Positions 51,571-60,350 are shown, counted from the first letter of the stretch. The stretch is DNA of 64,000 nt from RYN-230 sp963834705 (GCA_963834705.1 CAWICV010000002.1:248001-312000); one strand, 5' to 3'. Notes: generated by a model not told the origin, from the letters alone. Translations and numbers: made by a program.

Positions 51571-53331
51571 TCAGCCTGGCGGGATGACCGGGAGCAGCAG
51601 GTAGGCCGCCCGGGTGCGGCCGGTCCACAGCGTCTGCGTGCTGTCGGCCAGTTCGGCCGGCCGGTCGGCCGGGTCGTTGTGCAGGAACGGGCCGCAGCCG
51701 GTCAGCTCGTTCTTGAACGAGCCCAGCCGGGGCGCGCCGGGGTGGTGGCGCTCGTAGTCCCGGCCGCGGATGGTCAGCGCCACTTGGTAGCCGGCCGGGA
51801 TGACCAGGCTGGTCGGCCAGATCTCCACGTCGGCCTGGTAGACCGCGGCCGGGGTCAGCGGCTGGATCTCGTCGTGTGCGTGGTACGGGCGGTACGGGGT
51901 GCTCAGGCCTGGGTCGAGCTTGCGGTGTGACATGCGTAGCCAGCCCTGGGCGACCGGGGTGTGCGGGTCGATCGCGCCGGGGAAGGTGACCTCCTCGCCG
52001 CTGGGCGCGAACACCCGCAGCACCAGGAACAGGTCGGCGTCGGTACCGGAGGATGAGACGTACAGCCGGGCGGCGACCGGGCCGGTGATCTCGGTGTCCG
52101 CGGGCAGCGGCGGCGCGGTGAAGGTGATGCCGTCCCCGGCCGCGGGGTAGCTCACCCGCTCGTCGGCGGGCGGCGGTGCGGCGTCCAGCGTGCGCTGCCT
52201 AGGGCGCAGGTAGAGCCGCTGCCACTGGGTGCGGGCCAGCGGCCACTCCTGCTCGCCGCGCTGGATGAACCCGTCCAGCGTGCGGACCTGCAGCTGGACC
52301 GGTGGCTGGTCCCGCCAGCCCTGGTCGTCACCGTGCAGGAAGCAGGCGAAGAACCGCTTCTGCATGTCGGTCCCGTAGCCGGTGTAGAAGTGCGTCCAGT
52401 GCTCCAGGCCGTGCACTTCCAGCCATTTGTGCGCTGAGGCGGCCCGGCTGAAGCCCTCGAAGTTGCCCCGGCTGTGCAGGCCCTGGCCGCCCCAGTTGGC
52501 CGCGGACAGCAGCGGCACGGTGATCGCGGCATAGTCCGCGGACCGCTGCCGGTAGAACTCGCCGTCCAGTGGCCGGTCGCTGATCTGCTCGCCGAACGGC
52601 ACCCGCGCCGCGGTCAGGTCCGCCTCACTCAGCGTCTCCGGGCCGGCCACCGGCTCACCGGTCACCTGGCTGCGCGGCCCGCGCTCGCCCATCCCGTGCT
52701 GGACCACGGTGACCTGCTTGTCGTACCAGTTCCGCCAGAACGTGCACAGGATGCCGCCGTGGTGGGTGGCGTCCCGGTAGAAGTCGGCGGCGCCTTCCCA
52801 GACGCAGATGGCGGCCAGGTGCGGTGGGTGCAGCGCGGCCACGTGCCACTGGTTCATCGCGTAGTAGGAGATCCCGGTCAGCCCGACCTTGCCGGTGCTC
52901 CACGGCTGCCCGGCGGCCCACTCGATGCACTCGTAGAGGTCACGGGTCTCGCGCGGCGCGAACGGGTCGAGGGTGCCGGGGGAGCGGCCCGCGCCCCGCG
53001 AGTCCACCCGCACGCACGCGTAGCCGTCCGGCACCCACTTCTCCGGGTCGACCACTTCCCAATTCTGCTGCGCGGTGCTGGTGCCCCGGGCGACCTCCGG
53101 ATGCTGGCTGACCATCAGCCGCCACTGGTCGGCGTACCCGTCCTGGAAGGCCAGGCCCTTGGCGTACGGCCCGTAGCTAAGCAGCACCGGGTGGCGGCCT
53201 GGGCCGGATGGCCGGAACACATCGGCCCGGAGCACGATGCCGTCGTCCATCGGCACCGGCACGTCCCGCTCGATCACCATGCCCGCAGCCCCGCCCGCCT
53301 GGTTGCGGGCTGAGGTGACGTCTGATGTCAC
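51571..53331 (-). CDS. CocE/NonD-family hydrolase (Xaa-Pro dipeptidyl-peptidase-like)
   Basis: 586 residues from a GTG at 53331; an ATG at 53280 (MVIERDVPV) is possible. An alpha/beta hydrolase domain with nucleophile elbow GLTGISYYAMNQW (serine in GIS), the cap region, and a C-terminal jelly-roll domain (VAARLYVSSSGTDADLFLVL, VYQADVEIWPTSLVIPAGYQVAL). Family members cleave proline-rich peptides, cocaine-type esters or polyketide esters. Intracellular: no signal peptide. 89 bp upstream of the M24 gene and divergent from the regulator. Confidence 0.9.
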   Translation of the reverse strand: MTSDVTSARNQAGGAAGMVIERDVPVPMDDGIVLRADVFRPSGPGRHPVLLSYGPYAKGLAFQDGYADQWRLMVSQHPEVARGTSTAQQNWEVVDPEKWVPDGYACVRVDSRGAGRSPGTLDPFAPRETRDLYECIEWAAGQPWSTGKVGLTGISYYAMNQWHVAALHPPHLAAICVWEGAADFYRDATHHGGILCTFWRNWYDKQVTVVQHGMGERGPRSQVTGEPVAGPETLSEADLTAARVPFGEQISDRPLDGEFYRQRSADYAAITVPLLSAANWGGQGLHSRGNFEGFSRAASAHKWLEVHGLEHWTHFYTGYGTDMQKRFFACFLHGDDQGWRDQPPVQLQVRTLDGFIQRGEQEWPLARTQWQRLYLRPRQRTLDAAPPPADERVSYPAAGDGITFTAPPLPADTEITGPVAARLYVSSSGTDADLFLVLRVFAPSGEEVTFPGAIDPHTPVAQGWLRMSHRKLDPGLSTPYRPYHAHDEIQPLTPAAVYQADVEIWPTSLVIPAGYQVALTIRGRDYERHHPGAPRLGSFKNELTGCGPFLHNDPADRPAELADSTQTLWTGRTRAAYLLLPVIPPG

Positions 53332-53422
53332 GGCTGCTCCATGGTTGCGGGTGGCCGGATGAGCTTGGGTGAAAGCGTTGGTTAAGTGACGGTTAACTCC
53401 AGGTAGGTGCTCCTTTCGCGGA

Positions 53423-53439
53423 CGATAGCAGTGCTATCG
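53423..53439. promoter_or_regulatory. palindromic operator candidate, CGATAGC-AGT-GCTATCG
   Basis: Perfect 7-bp arms with a 3-bp spacer, located 37 bp before the regulator ATG and 92 bp before the hydrolase start, in the divergent region. It is the only strong palindrome there. Its position suits control of both divergent units by the encoded XRE/cupin regulator, which is inference. Confidence 0.6.
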
Positions 53440-53475
53440 GAACCTGGGAACCCGTGCAGTAGCATTCAAATCACC

Positions 53476-54225
53476 ATGACTGACATCAGCGCTGCTACCG
53501 ACTCGGCTGCGGCTGACCTGGCCGGGGACATCGGCCGCCGCCTGGCCGCCTACCGGGGAGAGCGCGGCCTGCGGGTCGCCGAACTGGCCCGGGAAATCGG
53601 CGTGACCCCCAGCCTGATCAGCCAGATCGAGCGCGGCCAGTCCCGCCCGTCGGTATCCACCCTGTTCGCCCTGGCCCAGGCGCTGGACGTGCCGGTGGAC
53701 GCGTTCTTCCGTGAGCCCGCTGCGGCCAGCCAGCCCGAGGTGGCCAGCCCGGCCGGCGCCGTCGGTGCGGTCGCCGCCGCCGCGCTGGTCAGCCCGGCCG
53801 CAGCGGGTCAGCCGCAGCCGCTGGGCAGTCCCGGCCAGCATCTGGCCGAGGCCCGCTATGTGGTGCGGGGGGGGAACCGGGCCACGATCGACATCGAAGG
53901 CGGGGTGCGCTGGGAGCGGCTCACCCCGGAGACCATGCCGCACCTCGACTTCTTCGAGCTGGTCTACGGGCCGGGCGCCGAGTCCAACCCGACGCTGTAC
54001 TCCCATCCCGGCACCGAGATGGTGCTGATGCTGATGGGCAGCCTGGACATCTCGGTCGGCTTCGAGACGTACCGGCTGGCGCCCGGCGACAGCATGGAGT
54101 TCCCGTCCTCGCTGCCGCACCGGTACGCCAACCCGGGCCACACCGAGGCCCGCGCGGTAACCGTCATCATGTACGGCTGCCCGGCCGGCGGCCCCGGGCC
54201 GACGGCCGCACCGGTGCACCGCTAG
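53476..54225 (+). CDS. XRE-family transcriptional regulator with C-terminal cupin domain
   Basis: 249 residues from the ATG at 53476 (MTDISAATDS). XRE helix-turn-helix at about 18-75 (LRVAELAREIGVTPSLISQIERGQSRPS), an Ala/Pro-rich linker and a cupin ligand-binding domain (about 150-240: LYSHPGTEMVLMLMGSLDISV, YRLAPGDSMEFPSSLPHRY). Such regulators sense a small molecule through the cupin, for example PuuR-type regulators of amine catabolism. Divergent from the CocE/NonD - M24 - PEP-enzyme - amidohydrolase cluster, so it is the likely regulator of it. Confidence 0.9.
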   Translation: MTDISAATDSAAADLAGDIGRRLAAYRGERGLRVAELAREIGVTPSLISQIERGQSRPSVSTLFALAQALDVPVDAFFREPAAASQPEVASPAGAVGAVAAAALVSPAAAGQPQPLGSPGQHLAEARYVVRGGNRATIDIEGGVRWERLTPETMPHLDFFELVYGPGAESNPTLYSHPGTEMVLMLMGSLDISVGFETYRLAPGDSMEFPSSLPHRYANPGHTEARAVTVIMYGCPAGGPGPTAAPVHR

Positions 54226-54664
54226 CGGGGGTGGATGCCGCCGTCCAGCGAGATCACCTGGTTGGTCAGGTAGCCGTTGCGCAGGATGGCCAGGGCCAGG
54301 TCGGCCACCTCGTCCGGGCGCCCAGCCGGCCCACCGGCACGCTGCCGCGCAACTCGTCCGGCTGGCCAGGCAGCATCCCGGTCTCCGTGATCAGCGCCGG
54401 GGCCGAGTTCATGCTCCACCGCCGCGACCAGCTCGCCAGGCGCGTCCGGGCGGCTCAGTCGGCGCCGACCGCGATGGCTGTGCCGCCTGCGGCGGCGATG
54501 TCGGCCGCGGTCCGCTCGGCCGCGTACCGGGTCTGCCCATAGCTCACGGCGACCCGGGCCCCGGCTGCCGCCAGCCGGTGCGCCACCGCCCGCCCGATCC
54601 CCCCGCTGCCCCCGGTAACCAGGGCCACCTGCCCGGCCAGTGCTGCCGTCGCTTCGCCATCCAC
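54222..54664 (-). pseudogene. short-chain dehydrogenase/reductase with internal deletion and frameshifts
   Basis: From a GTG near 54664, the N-terminal part has the nucleotide-binding block VALVTGGSGGIGRAVAHRL. Around 54460 the frame breaks; continuing homology (GELVAAVEHELGP) is in another frame. Then ALITETGMLPGQP and VPVGRLG appear, then GRPDEVADLALAILRN and ISLDGG in a third frame. The centre with NNAG and the catalytic Tyr-x3-Lys is missing. At least one deletion and two single-base shifts, so not functional as sequenced. Confidence 0.8.
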
Positions 54665-54734
54665 CAGGCCATTGTGCCCACCCCGCCTGCCGCTCTCGGC
54701 CACGCTGGCCGGTGGTGCGTGTTCTGTCTCTAGA

Positions 54735-54767
54735 GTGTCAACCGTGACACATTCGATGACAGTGTCA
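54735..54767. promoter_or_regulatory. two TGTCA-type palindromes before the YdeI-like gene
   Basis: GTGTCA-ACCG-TGACAC (54735-54750) and TGACA-G-TGTCA (54757-54767) share the same TGTCA half-site. They are about 45-75 bp upstream of the GTG at 54811. Possible operator for a dimeric repressor; no regulator gene lies adjacent. Confidence 0.5.
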
Positions 54768-54810
54768 CTCTCGGTATGCCAGTCCGGAACGGAGAGATTG
54801 AGAGATCGCA

Positions 54811-55377
54811 GTGACTGAGCGCAAAGAGGGAGCGGCTATTCGTTTCGACGCCACGTTGTCCGTGATCGGTACATCGACTGTGTTGCGGTTGCCTGAGGCG
54901 GCGAGCAGGGACCTGCCCTCGCGCGGCCAGGTGGCGGTGCACGGATCGATCAATGGCGCCGGGTTCCAGACGGTGCTCGAACCAGACGGAAATCTTGGCC
55001 ACTGGATGAGGGTAGATGACACGCTGCAACGCGCTGCTGGCGTCGGCGTGGGTGACACTGCGGCGCTCGACATCGAGGTGACTAAGGATTGGCCAGAGCC
55101 GAGCGTGCCTCAGGATCTTGCGATCGCTCTGGTAGCTGCCCCGCCGAAGATCCAGAACCTGTGGAACGAGATCACCCCGATGGCGCGCTGGGAATGGGTG
55201 CGCTGGGTCAATGCCACGAAGAATCCTGACACGCGCAGACGGCGGGTCGAGGTGAGTATCTCGAAGATGCAGGGCGGGAAGAGACGGCCTTGCTGTTTCA
55301 ACCTCTCCGCATGCACCGACCCGGACCTGTCGAAGAACGGCAGGCTCCTCGAGCCAGCCGACGACCGGAGAGCTTAG
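54811..55377 (+). CDS. DUF1905/YdeI-type protein
   Basis: 188 residues from a GTG. The N-terminal beta-barrel of DUF1905 (IRFDATLSVIGTSTVLRLP, RGQVAVHGSINGAGFQTVLE) is followed by the YdeI bacterial OmpD-associated C-terminal helix block with WNEITPMARWEWVRWVNATKNPDTRRRRVE. The role is not known. GC content is lower than in neighbours (more A/T codons), hinting at acquisition. Upstream are the TGTCA palindromes. Confidence 0.8.
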   Translation: MTERKEGAAIRFDATLSVIGTSTVLRLPEAASRDLPSRGQVAVHGSINGAGFQTVLEPDGNLGHWMRVDDTLQRAAGVGVGDTAALDIEVTKDWPEPSVPQDLAIALVAAPPKIQNLWNEITPMARWEWVRWVNATKNPDTRRRRVEVSISKMQGGKRRPCCFNLSACTDPDLSKNGRLLEPADDRRA

Positions 55378-55492
55378 GCGCGCAGATCAGCCAAACGCGC
55401 AGAACAGCCAAAACTGCATATCAGTGCCCGCCATGTCAGGTAGCACCGGCCTGCGCCATAACGGCGGCTCGACGCGCGTTACGAACGTACTT

Positions 55493-56479
55493 TCATGCCG
55501 CCGGCAGCGCGGTCACCTGCACCTGGTGATCTTGGCGCCCTGCGGGCGCACGGCCGGTTGGGCCGGGTCGGGTTCCTGACCGTGAGCCGGACGGCGGGAA
55601 TGCAGGCAAGGTAACGGAAGATCCCTGGCCGCCCGCCGGGCTGGGGTGCTCAGTCGTCCGCCGGGCGAGCACCACGAGTCCTGCCGACGTGACCAGCACG
55701 GCCAGGGCCGCGGCTGCGCCGTTCAGGACGCCGAGCCGGGCCGACTCACCGAGCAGCAGGTTGCCCACGGCCAGGCTGGCCACCGGGGTGACCACGGCGA
55801 TGACGGGCAGGGTGATCATCGGTCGCGCCGCCTGGTACGCGGTCTGCGTCAGCAGCAGCGAGCACGGACCGCCCAGCATGAGGGCGTAGGTCGCCCAAGA
55901 GCCGGCCATGCCGGTGAGGCCGCCGCTGACGACATGCGAGAACGCCATAGTAACGACGGCTATCCCGGTGTCGGCCAGCCCGGCGGCCGTAGCCAGCAGG
56001 ACCGCGCGGCGCCTGCCGGCGGCGGCGAGGCCGGCGGCGGCGAGCGGCACCGCGCAGGCGGCCAGGCACGCGGCGGCCAGCCCGGCATGCCCGGACACGC
56101 CCGGGTCCCCGCCGGTGGGCGAGGCCAGCGCGACGAACGAAGCGATACCGACGATCACGGCCAGGACCGCCGCCCAGACGGTCCAGCCCAGCCGGCGGCC
56201 CGACCAGAGCCGGACCGTGGCCACGCTGAACAGCAGGGACGATGCGACCAGCAGCTGCACAATCGTCAGCGGGCCGGTGCGCAGCGCGACCGCGTGGGTG
56301 GCGAATCCGCCGAGCTCAGCGCCGATGCCGAGGAGCCACCACGGGCGCCGCAGCAGCAGCAGAAGCAGCCGGGGCCGGCCCGCCGCGTGGCTGGGCGCCG
56401 CGGCGGCTTGGCGCTGCTGTAGCGCGGCACCGGTGCCGTAGAGGACGGCCGAGATCAGCGCCCACACCATGGCTGTCAC
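55493..56479 (-). CDS. DMT-superfamily transporter (EamA-like)
   Basis: 328 residues with about nine to ten membrane helices. It opens MVWALISAVLYGTGAALQQRQ, a pattern common in actinobacterial DMT exporters, with repeated hydrophobic segments such as VWAAVLAVIVGIASFVAL and ITLPVIAVVTPVASLAVGN. The last 60 residues are Pro/Ser/Gly-rich and hydrophilic. Substrate unknown; it stands apart from other genes. Confidence 0.85.
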   Translation of the reverse strand: MTAMVWALISAVLYGTGAALQQRQAAAAPSHAAGRPRLLLLLLRRPWWLLGIGAELGGFATHAVALRTGPLTIVQLLVASSLLFSVATVRLWSGRRLGWTVWAAVLAVIVGIASFVALASPTGGDPGVSGHAGLAAACLAACAVPLAAAGLAAAGRRRAVLLATAAGLADTGIAVVTMAFSHVVSGGLTGMAGSWATYALMLGGPCSLLLTQTAYQAARPMITLPVIAVVTPVASLAVGNLLLGESARLGVLNGAAAALAVLVTSAGLVVLARRTTEHPSPAGGQGSSVTLPAFPPSGSRSGTRPGPTGRAPAGRQDHQVQVTALPAA

Positions 56480-56760
56480 CGGAGCGTGCCAGGGCAGGCT
56501 GCCGGTGACGCGGCACCCGGCGGGGCCACCGCCGCCGCGGGCCTCTTCGGTTTGTCTCTCCTTGCGGCAAGCGACATGCGATCGACGCTATCGACGCGAT
56601 ACATCGCAAGTCATCAGGGATCTCCCCTATATTTCCCCGGGGGATAACCCAGCCTCGGGCCCGCGTCACGTTCGCTTATTCGCTATTGGCATGCCCAGCC
56701 AAGCGAACCACGATCTGGCCGGGCGCGGTTCAGCCGAACTGAACCACCAGGGCCTTCGCC

Positions 56761-57547
56761 CTAGTCATGGGCAGCGAGTAGCAGCGTGGCGAGCGGCTCG
56801 AGGGTGGCCATGAGCTCATCGAGCTCGTCCGGCTCGAGGCTCTCGTAGGGCCTGGCCGCGAGGTCGTCGGTGAGCGCCTCGACCCGCTGTTTGACGCCGC
56901 GGCCCGGTTTGCTCAGCCAACCGTCATCTCCGATCAGGCCGCGATCACGCATCCCGTCGATCACGGCGGCGAGCTGCGCTGCCGGCAGGTGGTGGATGCG
57001 TCCGAACTTCTCCGCCGGTATGCCCATGTCGAGGGCGAGGAGGACGTGGGCCTCAAGGCCGCCGACACCCTCGATCATCAGGGCCGCGATGTGCCCGTCG
57101 CCACGGTGCTCGCGCAGCAAGGAGCCTGCATGAAAGAAGCGGGCCACCACGTCGCCGGGGACCGGGATCGCGCGCAGCGCTGGTCGCCGCCTTCATCAAC
57201 CGTTCGGCGGCCCGGGCGAAGGCGGGGGTGTCAACGCGATCGCCGAGGATCCGCCGCAGCGCCTTCACGCAGCCCCTCTGACGAGCGGCGATCGCCGCTT
57301 CGGGCGTGGTGGTACGCCACACCTTCGGAATGTGGCGAGCCACCTCGCCGGGAGCGAAGTTGTAGAACAGCGCGTCCACCACCTCCGCCGGGGCGAGCCC
57401 CAAGGGCGCCGCCCGTCCGGCGAAATGGGTGTCCCAGTAGTTGGTGAACCCCAGGGCGAACATCGCCTCGTTGGGTTCGTCGGCTGAGTAAGGGATGACA
57501 CCAATCGGCTCGACGAGCTCGAACATCCGGCGAGCCATCGAATTCAT
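56761..57547 (-). pseudogene. SCO6745-family protein, frameshifted
   Basis: From an ATG at 57547 the first part reads RRMFELVEPIGVIPYSADEP, NYWDTHFAGRAAPLG and RLMKAATSA (to about 57190). The rest is in another frame, PVPGDVVARFFHAGSLLREH and GLEAHVLLALDMG, to the end at 56761. Together they match the SCO6745 family over most of its length. A small deletion or indel near 57170-57190 breaks the frame and removes part of the linker between halves. Function of the family is not known. Confidence 0.7.
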
Positions 57548-57677
57548 CGTCTACTCCTTCTGCGGCCGGCTCGGCGCCCCTTGCGGGCACTCACGATCAC
57601 CTGGACGACTGTGCGCGGCCAAACTCATCGCACAACGACGCGCAGTTCCGGTGACCGTGTCCTGTTTCGCTCCGCGG

Positions 57678-58157
57678 TCAGTTCTGTTCGGAGTCCCGGT
57701 GGAGCCCGCCCCGCCCGGCTAGCCTCCGCGCGAAGAGTAGAGCGGCCGGGATGACCCACCACCAATCCCACCCGTGGCGGCCATCGCCCACGCCGAGCAC
57801 CAAGGCGGCCATGGCCAGCGCGGCCAGCGCGGCAGCAACCGGCGCCAGCAACGGGTACCCCAGTCCCCGCGGCCGGGCCACCGGCGCCGGCGCAGCCGGG
57901 CGGATGGCCGGAACGTCGGCCGTCAGCTCATCGAGCTCATCCAGCGTGCGGGCCGTCAGTGCACGCCCGGTGCGTTCATCGAGTTCCTCACGGGTCAGCC
58001 GGCCCGTCTGGAAATGCTCACTCAGCGCCGCTACCACCGCCTCGCGGTCGGCGTCGGAGGCCTTCATCTGCGGGAGCCGGTACCGGTCTTGCGCCGCGTT
58101 CATCACTACCTGCCTGTCTTCCGCCTGGCGCAGTAGCGCCAAAGCAGTGCGGTCCAT
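57678..58157 (-). CDS. DUF1707 domain membrane protein
   Basis: Up to 159 residues; the ATG at 58103 (MNAAQDRYRLPQ) may be the true start. The DUF1707 block begins KASDADREAVVAALSEHFQT and includes EELDERTGRALTARTLDELDEL. Two hydrophobic helices follow (GLGYPLLAPVAAALAALAMAALVL, then WWWVIPAALLFA). DUF1707 occurs in many actinobacterial envelope proteins. Not linked to its neighbours. Confidence 0.8.
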   Translation of the reverse strand: MDRTALALLRQAEDRQVVMNAAQDRYRLPQMKASDADREAVVAALSEHFQTGRLTREELDERTGRALTARTLDELDELTADVPAIRPAAPAPVARPRGLGYPLLAPVAAALAALAMAALVLGVGDGRHGWDWWWVIPAALLFARRLAGRGGLHRDSEQN

Positions 58158-58250
58158 CTGCCTGACACCAATCTCCTGCCAGCACCCCCCAGGCGCGACC
58201 GCCTGATGTCATGAGCCAGGGATGACATCTGTCATGATCCGGCATCCCGG

Positions 58251-58470
58251 CTACGGGGCGCCGGTTTCAGCTGTGCGGTCAGCCAGGCTGCTGCGGCGGC
58301 GGCGTCGAGATCGCCGGCCGGCGTTGAGGCGCAGAGCGACCTCGACGATCGCGCCCTCCCCGATCGCCTCCGCTCGCTGCACCCCCACCTTGACGGGCAC
58401 TAGGTAACGGAGATGTGCCCAGGCGCCGGGGACGCGGCTCCATCCCGGATGTTTGTCGGTCTCGATTAGC
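58251..58470 (-). pseudogene. DUF1905-like C-terminal fragment
   Basis: A minus-strand frame without a proper start reads SRVPGAWAHLRYLVPVKVGV, then QRAEAIGEGAIVEVALRL and a basic tail to the TAG at 58251. The LPVK-x-x-VR-x-A and GxxVEVxL pattern matches the C-terminal end of DUF1905 domains. The N-terminal half is absent; a glyoxalase gene begins immediately upstream. Tentative. Confidence 0.4.
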
Positions 58471-58849
58471 TGCCGCTGCCGTAAGGGCGGGTGATGATCT
58501 CCAGCAGGTGACCGTCAGGGTCTTCGAAGTACAGGCCGCGGCCGCCGTCCCGGCGGTTGATCACCCCGGACTGGGTCTGGCCAGGATCTGCCCAGTACGG
58601 CACGTCCTGGCCACGGATGCGGCCAAAGGCCGCGTCGAATTCTTCCTCGCCGACGAGGAAGGCGTAATGCTGGGGGGTTATCGTTCCGGCGGTTTCGGCG
58701 AAGTCCAGCGAGACGCCGTTGTCGGCCTCGACCACGAGGAAATGTGCGAACCGGGTTGCTGGCGGCAACCCGAGGATCCCGGTCAGGAACGCCGCCGACC
58801 GCTGCTGGTCACGGCAGGAGACGATGGTGTGGTTCAGGTGCACGCTCAC
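58466..58849 (-). CDS. VOC-family (glyoxalase/bleomycin-resistance-like) protein
   Basis: 127 residues, one VOC domain: VHLNHTIVSCRDQQRSAAFL at the start, GVSLDFAETAG, QHYAFLVGEEEFD and the end YFEDPDGHLLEIITRPYGSGS. Metal-ligand positions are histidine 7 and the glutamate of LLEI. No substrate can be named. Stands alone, overlapping the DUF1905 fragment by five bases. Confidence 0.9.
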   Translation of the reverse strand: MSVHLNHTIVSCRDQQRSAAFLTGILGLPPATRFAHFLVVEADNGVSLDFAETAGTITPQHYAFLVGEEEFDAAFGRIRGQDVPYWADPGQTQSGVINRRDGGRGLYFEDPDGHLLEIITRPYGSGS

Positions 58850-58946
58850 CTCAGTGATTGTGCCCAGCGTTCTGGGCTGCGAACGATCGGGCGGTCATCT
58901 GGGGCTCGCGCGTTCACTATGGTCGGCGAGGTGATTCCGGTGGGTG

Positions 58947-59612
58947 CTAGCTGGCGATCCCGATGGCTTGCCCGATCGTCTCCGGCTGGCCGAGCACGGC
59001 GAGCATGAAGTGGGCGACGTCGGCGCGGGGGACGGACAGGCCGCCGCGGAGGTTTTGCCCGACCGCGGTCCGGTACGTGCCGGTCAGCGGCTTGTCGGTC
59101 AGCTGCGGCGGCCGGACGACGGTCCAGTCCAGGCCGCTGTCACGCAGGACGTCCTCCATCAGCGCGAGATCGTCATATACCTTGCCGAATTTCGCTGCGG
59201 CGATCCGGCTGAACAGGTACCGCATGAAGAACCCGTCGCCCGGGTCGTGCCTGGGCGGGTCGGGGTGGCCGGGCGTGGCCACCGTACTGACTGGCGCGGC
59301 GCTGACGACGACGATGCGCCGGACGCCGGTTGCCTGCATCGCGGCCACGATGGACCGGGTGCCCGGTGCCGTGCTGCCGGCGTCGGCGTTCGAGTGCGGA
59401 CCGAAGCCGGATAGCACCGCGTCGGCCCCGGCCACCGCGGGCTCGAGTGCAGCCGGGCCCGCCGTCGCGAGGTCGGCGGTGACCGTGCGTACCTGCCGGG
59501 TCAGGTTGCCCGGGTTCCGTACGACGGCTGTGACGTCGTGTCCGGCGGCGACGGCCTGCTCGAGGAGTTGCCGCCCGACCCCGCCGGTTGCTGCGACGAT
59601 CGTGAGCTTCAT
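58947..59612 (-). CDS. NAD(P)H-binding atypical SDR (NmrA/YwnB-like)
   Basis: 221 residues from the ATG at 59612. The Rossmann start KLTIVAATGGVGRQLLEQAV with the GxxGGVG loop, RNPGNLTRQVRTVTADLAT, RRIVVVSAAPV and the DWTVVRPPQLTDKPLTG block are typical of NmrA-like or flavin-reductase-like atypical SDRs. Divergent from the MarR gene, whose product may control it. The substrate may be a quinone or flavin (inference). Confidence 0.85.
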   Translation of the reverse strand: MKLTIVAATGGVGRQLLEQAVAAGHDVTAVVRNPGNLTRQVRTVTADLATAGPAALEPAVAGADAVLSGFGPHSNADAGSTAPGTRSIVAAMQATGVRRIVVVSAAPVSTVATPGHPDPPRHDPGDGFFMRYLFSRIAAAKFGKVYDDLALMEDVLRDSGLDWTVVRPPQLTDKPLTGTYRTAVGQNLRGGLSVPRADVAHFMLAVLGQPETIGQAIGIAS

Positions 59613-59672
59613 CTGTCGCTCCTGTCGGTGTAGGTTAGCTCTGTAGTTCGTAAGATACGGAGACGATATCAT
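59613..59672. promoter_or_regulatory. divergent SDR/MarR promoter region
   Basis: Sixty bp between divergent starts, AT-richer than the surroundings. CGATATCAT occurs at 59664-59672 and again at 59680-59688 just inside the MarR coding start; both contain the GATATC palindrome. TAAGAT (59651-59656) resembles a -10 element for the MarR gene. A MarR site covering both promoters is plausible. Confidence 0.5.
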
Positions 59673-60215
59673 ATGGAATCGATATCATCGGAGGAGGGGG
59701 CGGGATCAGCGCGGCACCACCGGCGGCTGAACCGCGCGATCAAGGAGTCACTGCGCGACCTGGGCGCCCAGCTGTCCCTGCTCAACCACAGCGTTGGCGC
59801 GCGCCTCGATCTCAAGGACACCGACCTGCAGTGCCTGGATCTCATCACCCGGTACGGCCCGCTCAGCCCGAGCGCCCTGGTGCGGCGCGCCGGGCTGCAC
59901 CCTGCGACCATGACCGGCATCCTGGACCGGCTCGAACGCGGCGGCTGGATCGACCGCAGCCGCGACCCTGCTGACCGCCGGGGCGTCGTGGTCCAGGTGG
60001 CCCGCGGCCGGGGTGCGGAAGTGCTCCGCCTCTACCTCGTGGACTCTGGGATGAACACTGCGATGGACCGCATCTGCGCCGACTACGAAGACAAGGATCT
60101 CGAGCTCCTGACTGGCTTCCTGCGCCGCACAGCCGACGCCAGCCGAACCGCCGCAGAAAAGCTCAATAGAAGCACCGGGCGAAGCGCTGCTGCAGGAGCT
60201 GCGGACCTTCCTTGA
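59673..60215 (+). CDS. MarR-family transcriptional regulator
   Basis: 180 residues from the ATG at 59673. The winged helix reads LQCLDLITRYGPLSPSALVRRAGLHPATMTGILDRLERGGWIDR, followed by the wing RDPADRRGVVVQV. The C-terminal dimerisation helices are shortened and end in an Ala/Gly-rich tail to 60215. It is divergent from the atypical SDR and probably represses it. The last 15 residues look unlike the family and may be a frame slip. Confidence 0.85.
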   Translation: MESISSEEGAGSARHHRRLNRAIKESLRDLGAQLSLLNHSVGARLDLKDTDLQCLDLITRYGPLSPSALVRRAGLHPATMTGILDRLERGGWIDRSRDPADRRGVVVQVARGRGAEVLRLYLVDSGMNTAMDRICADYEDKDLELLTGFLRRTADASRTAAEKLNRSTGRSAAAGAADLP

Positions 60216-60350
60216 CGCTGTCCGGAGTAATACCGATCGCTGGTCCGCGCCGGGGCAGATTTAATTCTCTTGCGAAGCCGCCTTACCTAGCTGACTCTGC
60301 TGCCTGGCCGTGTAGAGCAGCGGTATCGCGATAAAGTAATCATTCCGGCC

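Noticed and set aside
60216..60350. Extra plus-strand coding tail after the MarR gene (ALLQELRTFLDAVRS in another frame)
   Set aside because: A short protein-like frame overlaps the MarR end but has no start, and the family cannot be recognised. It is too little to list as a gene.
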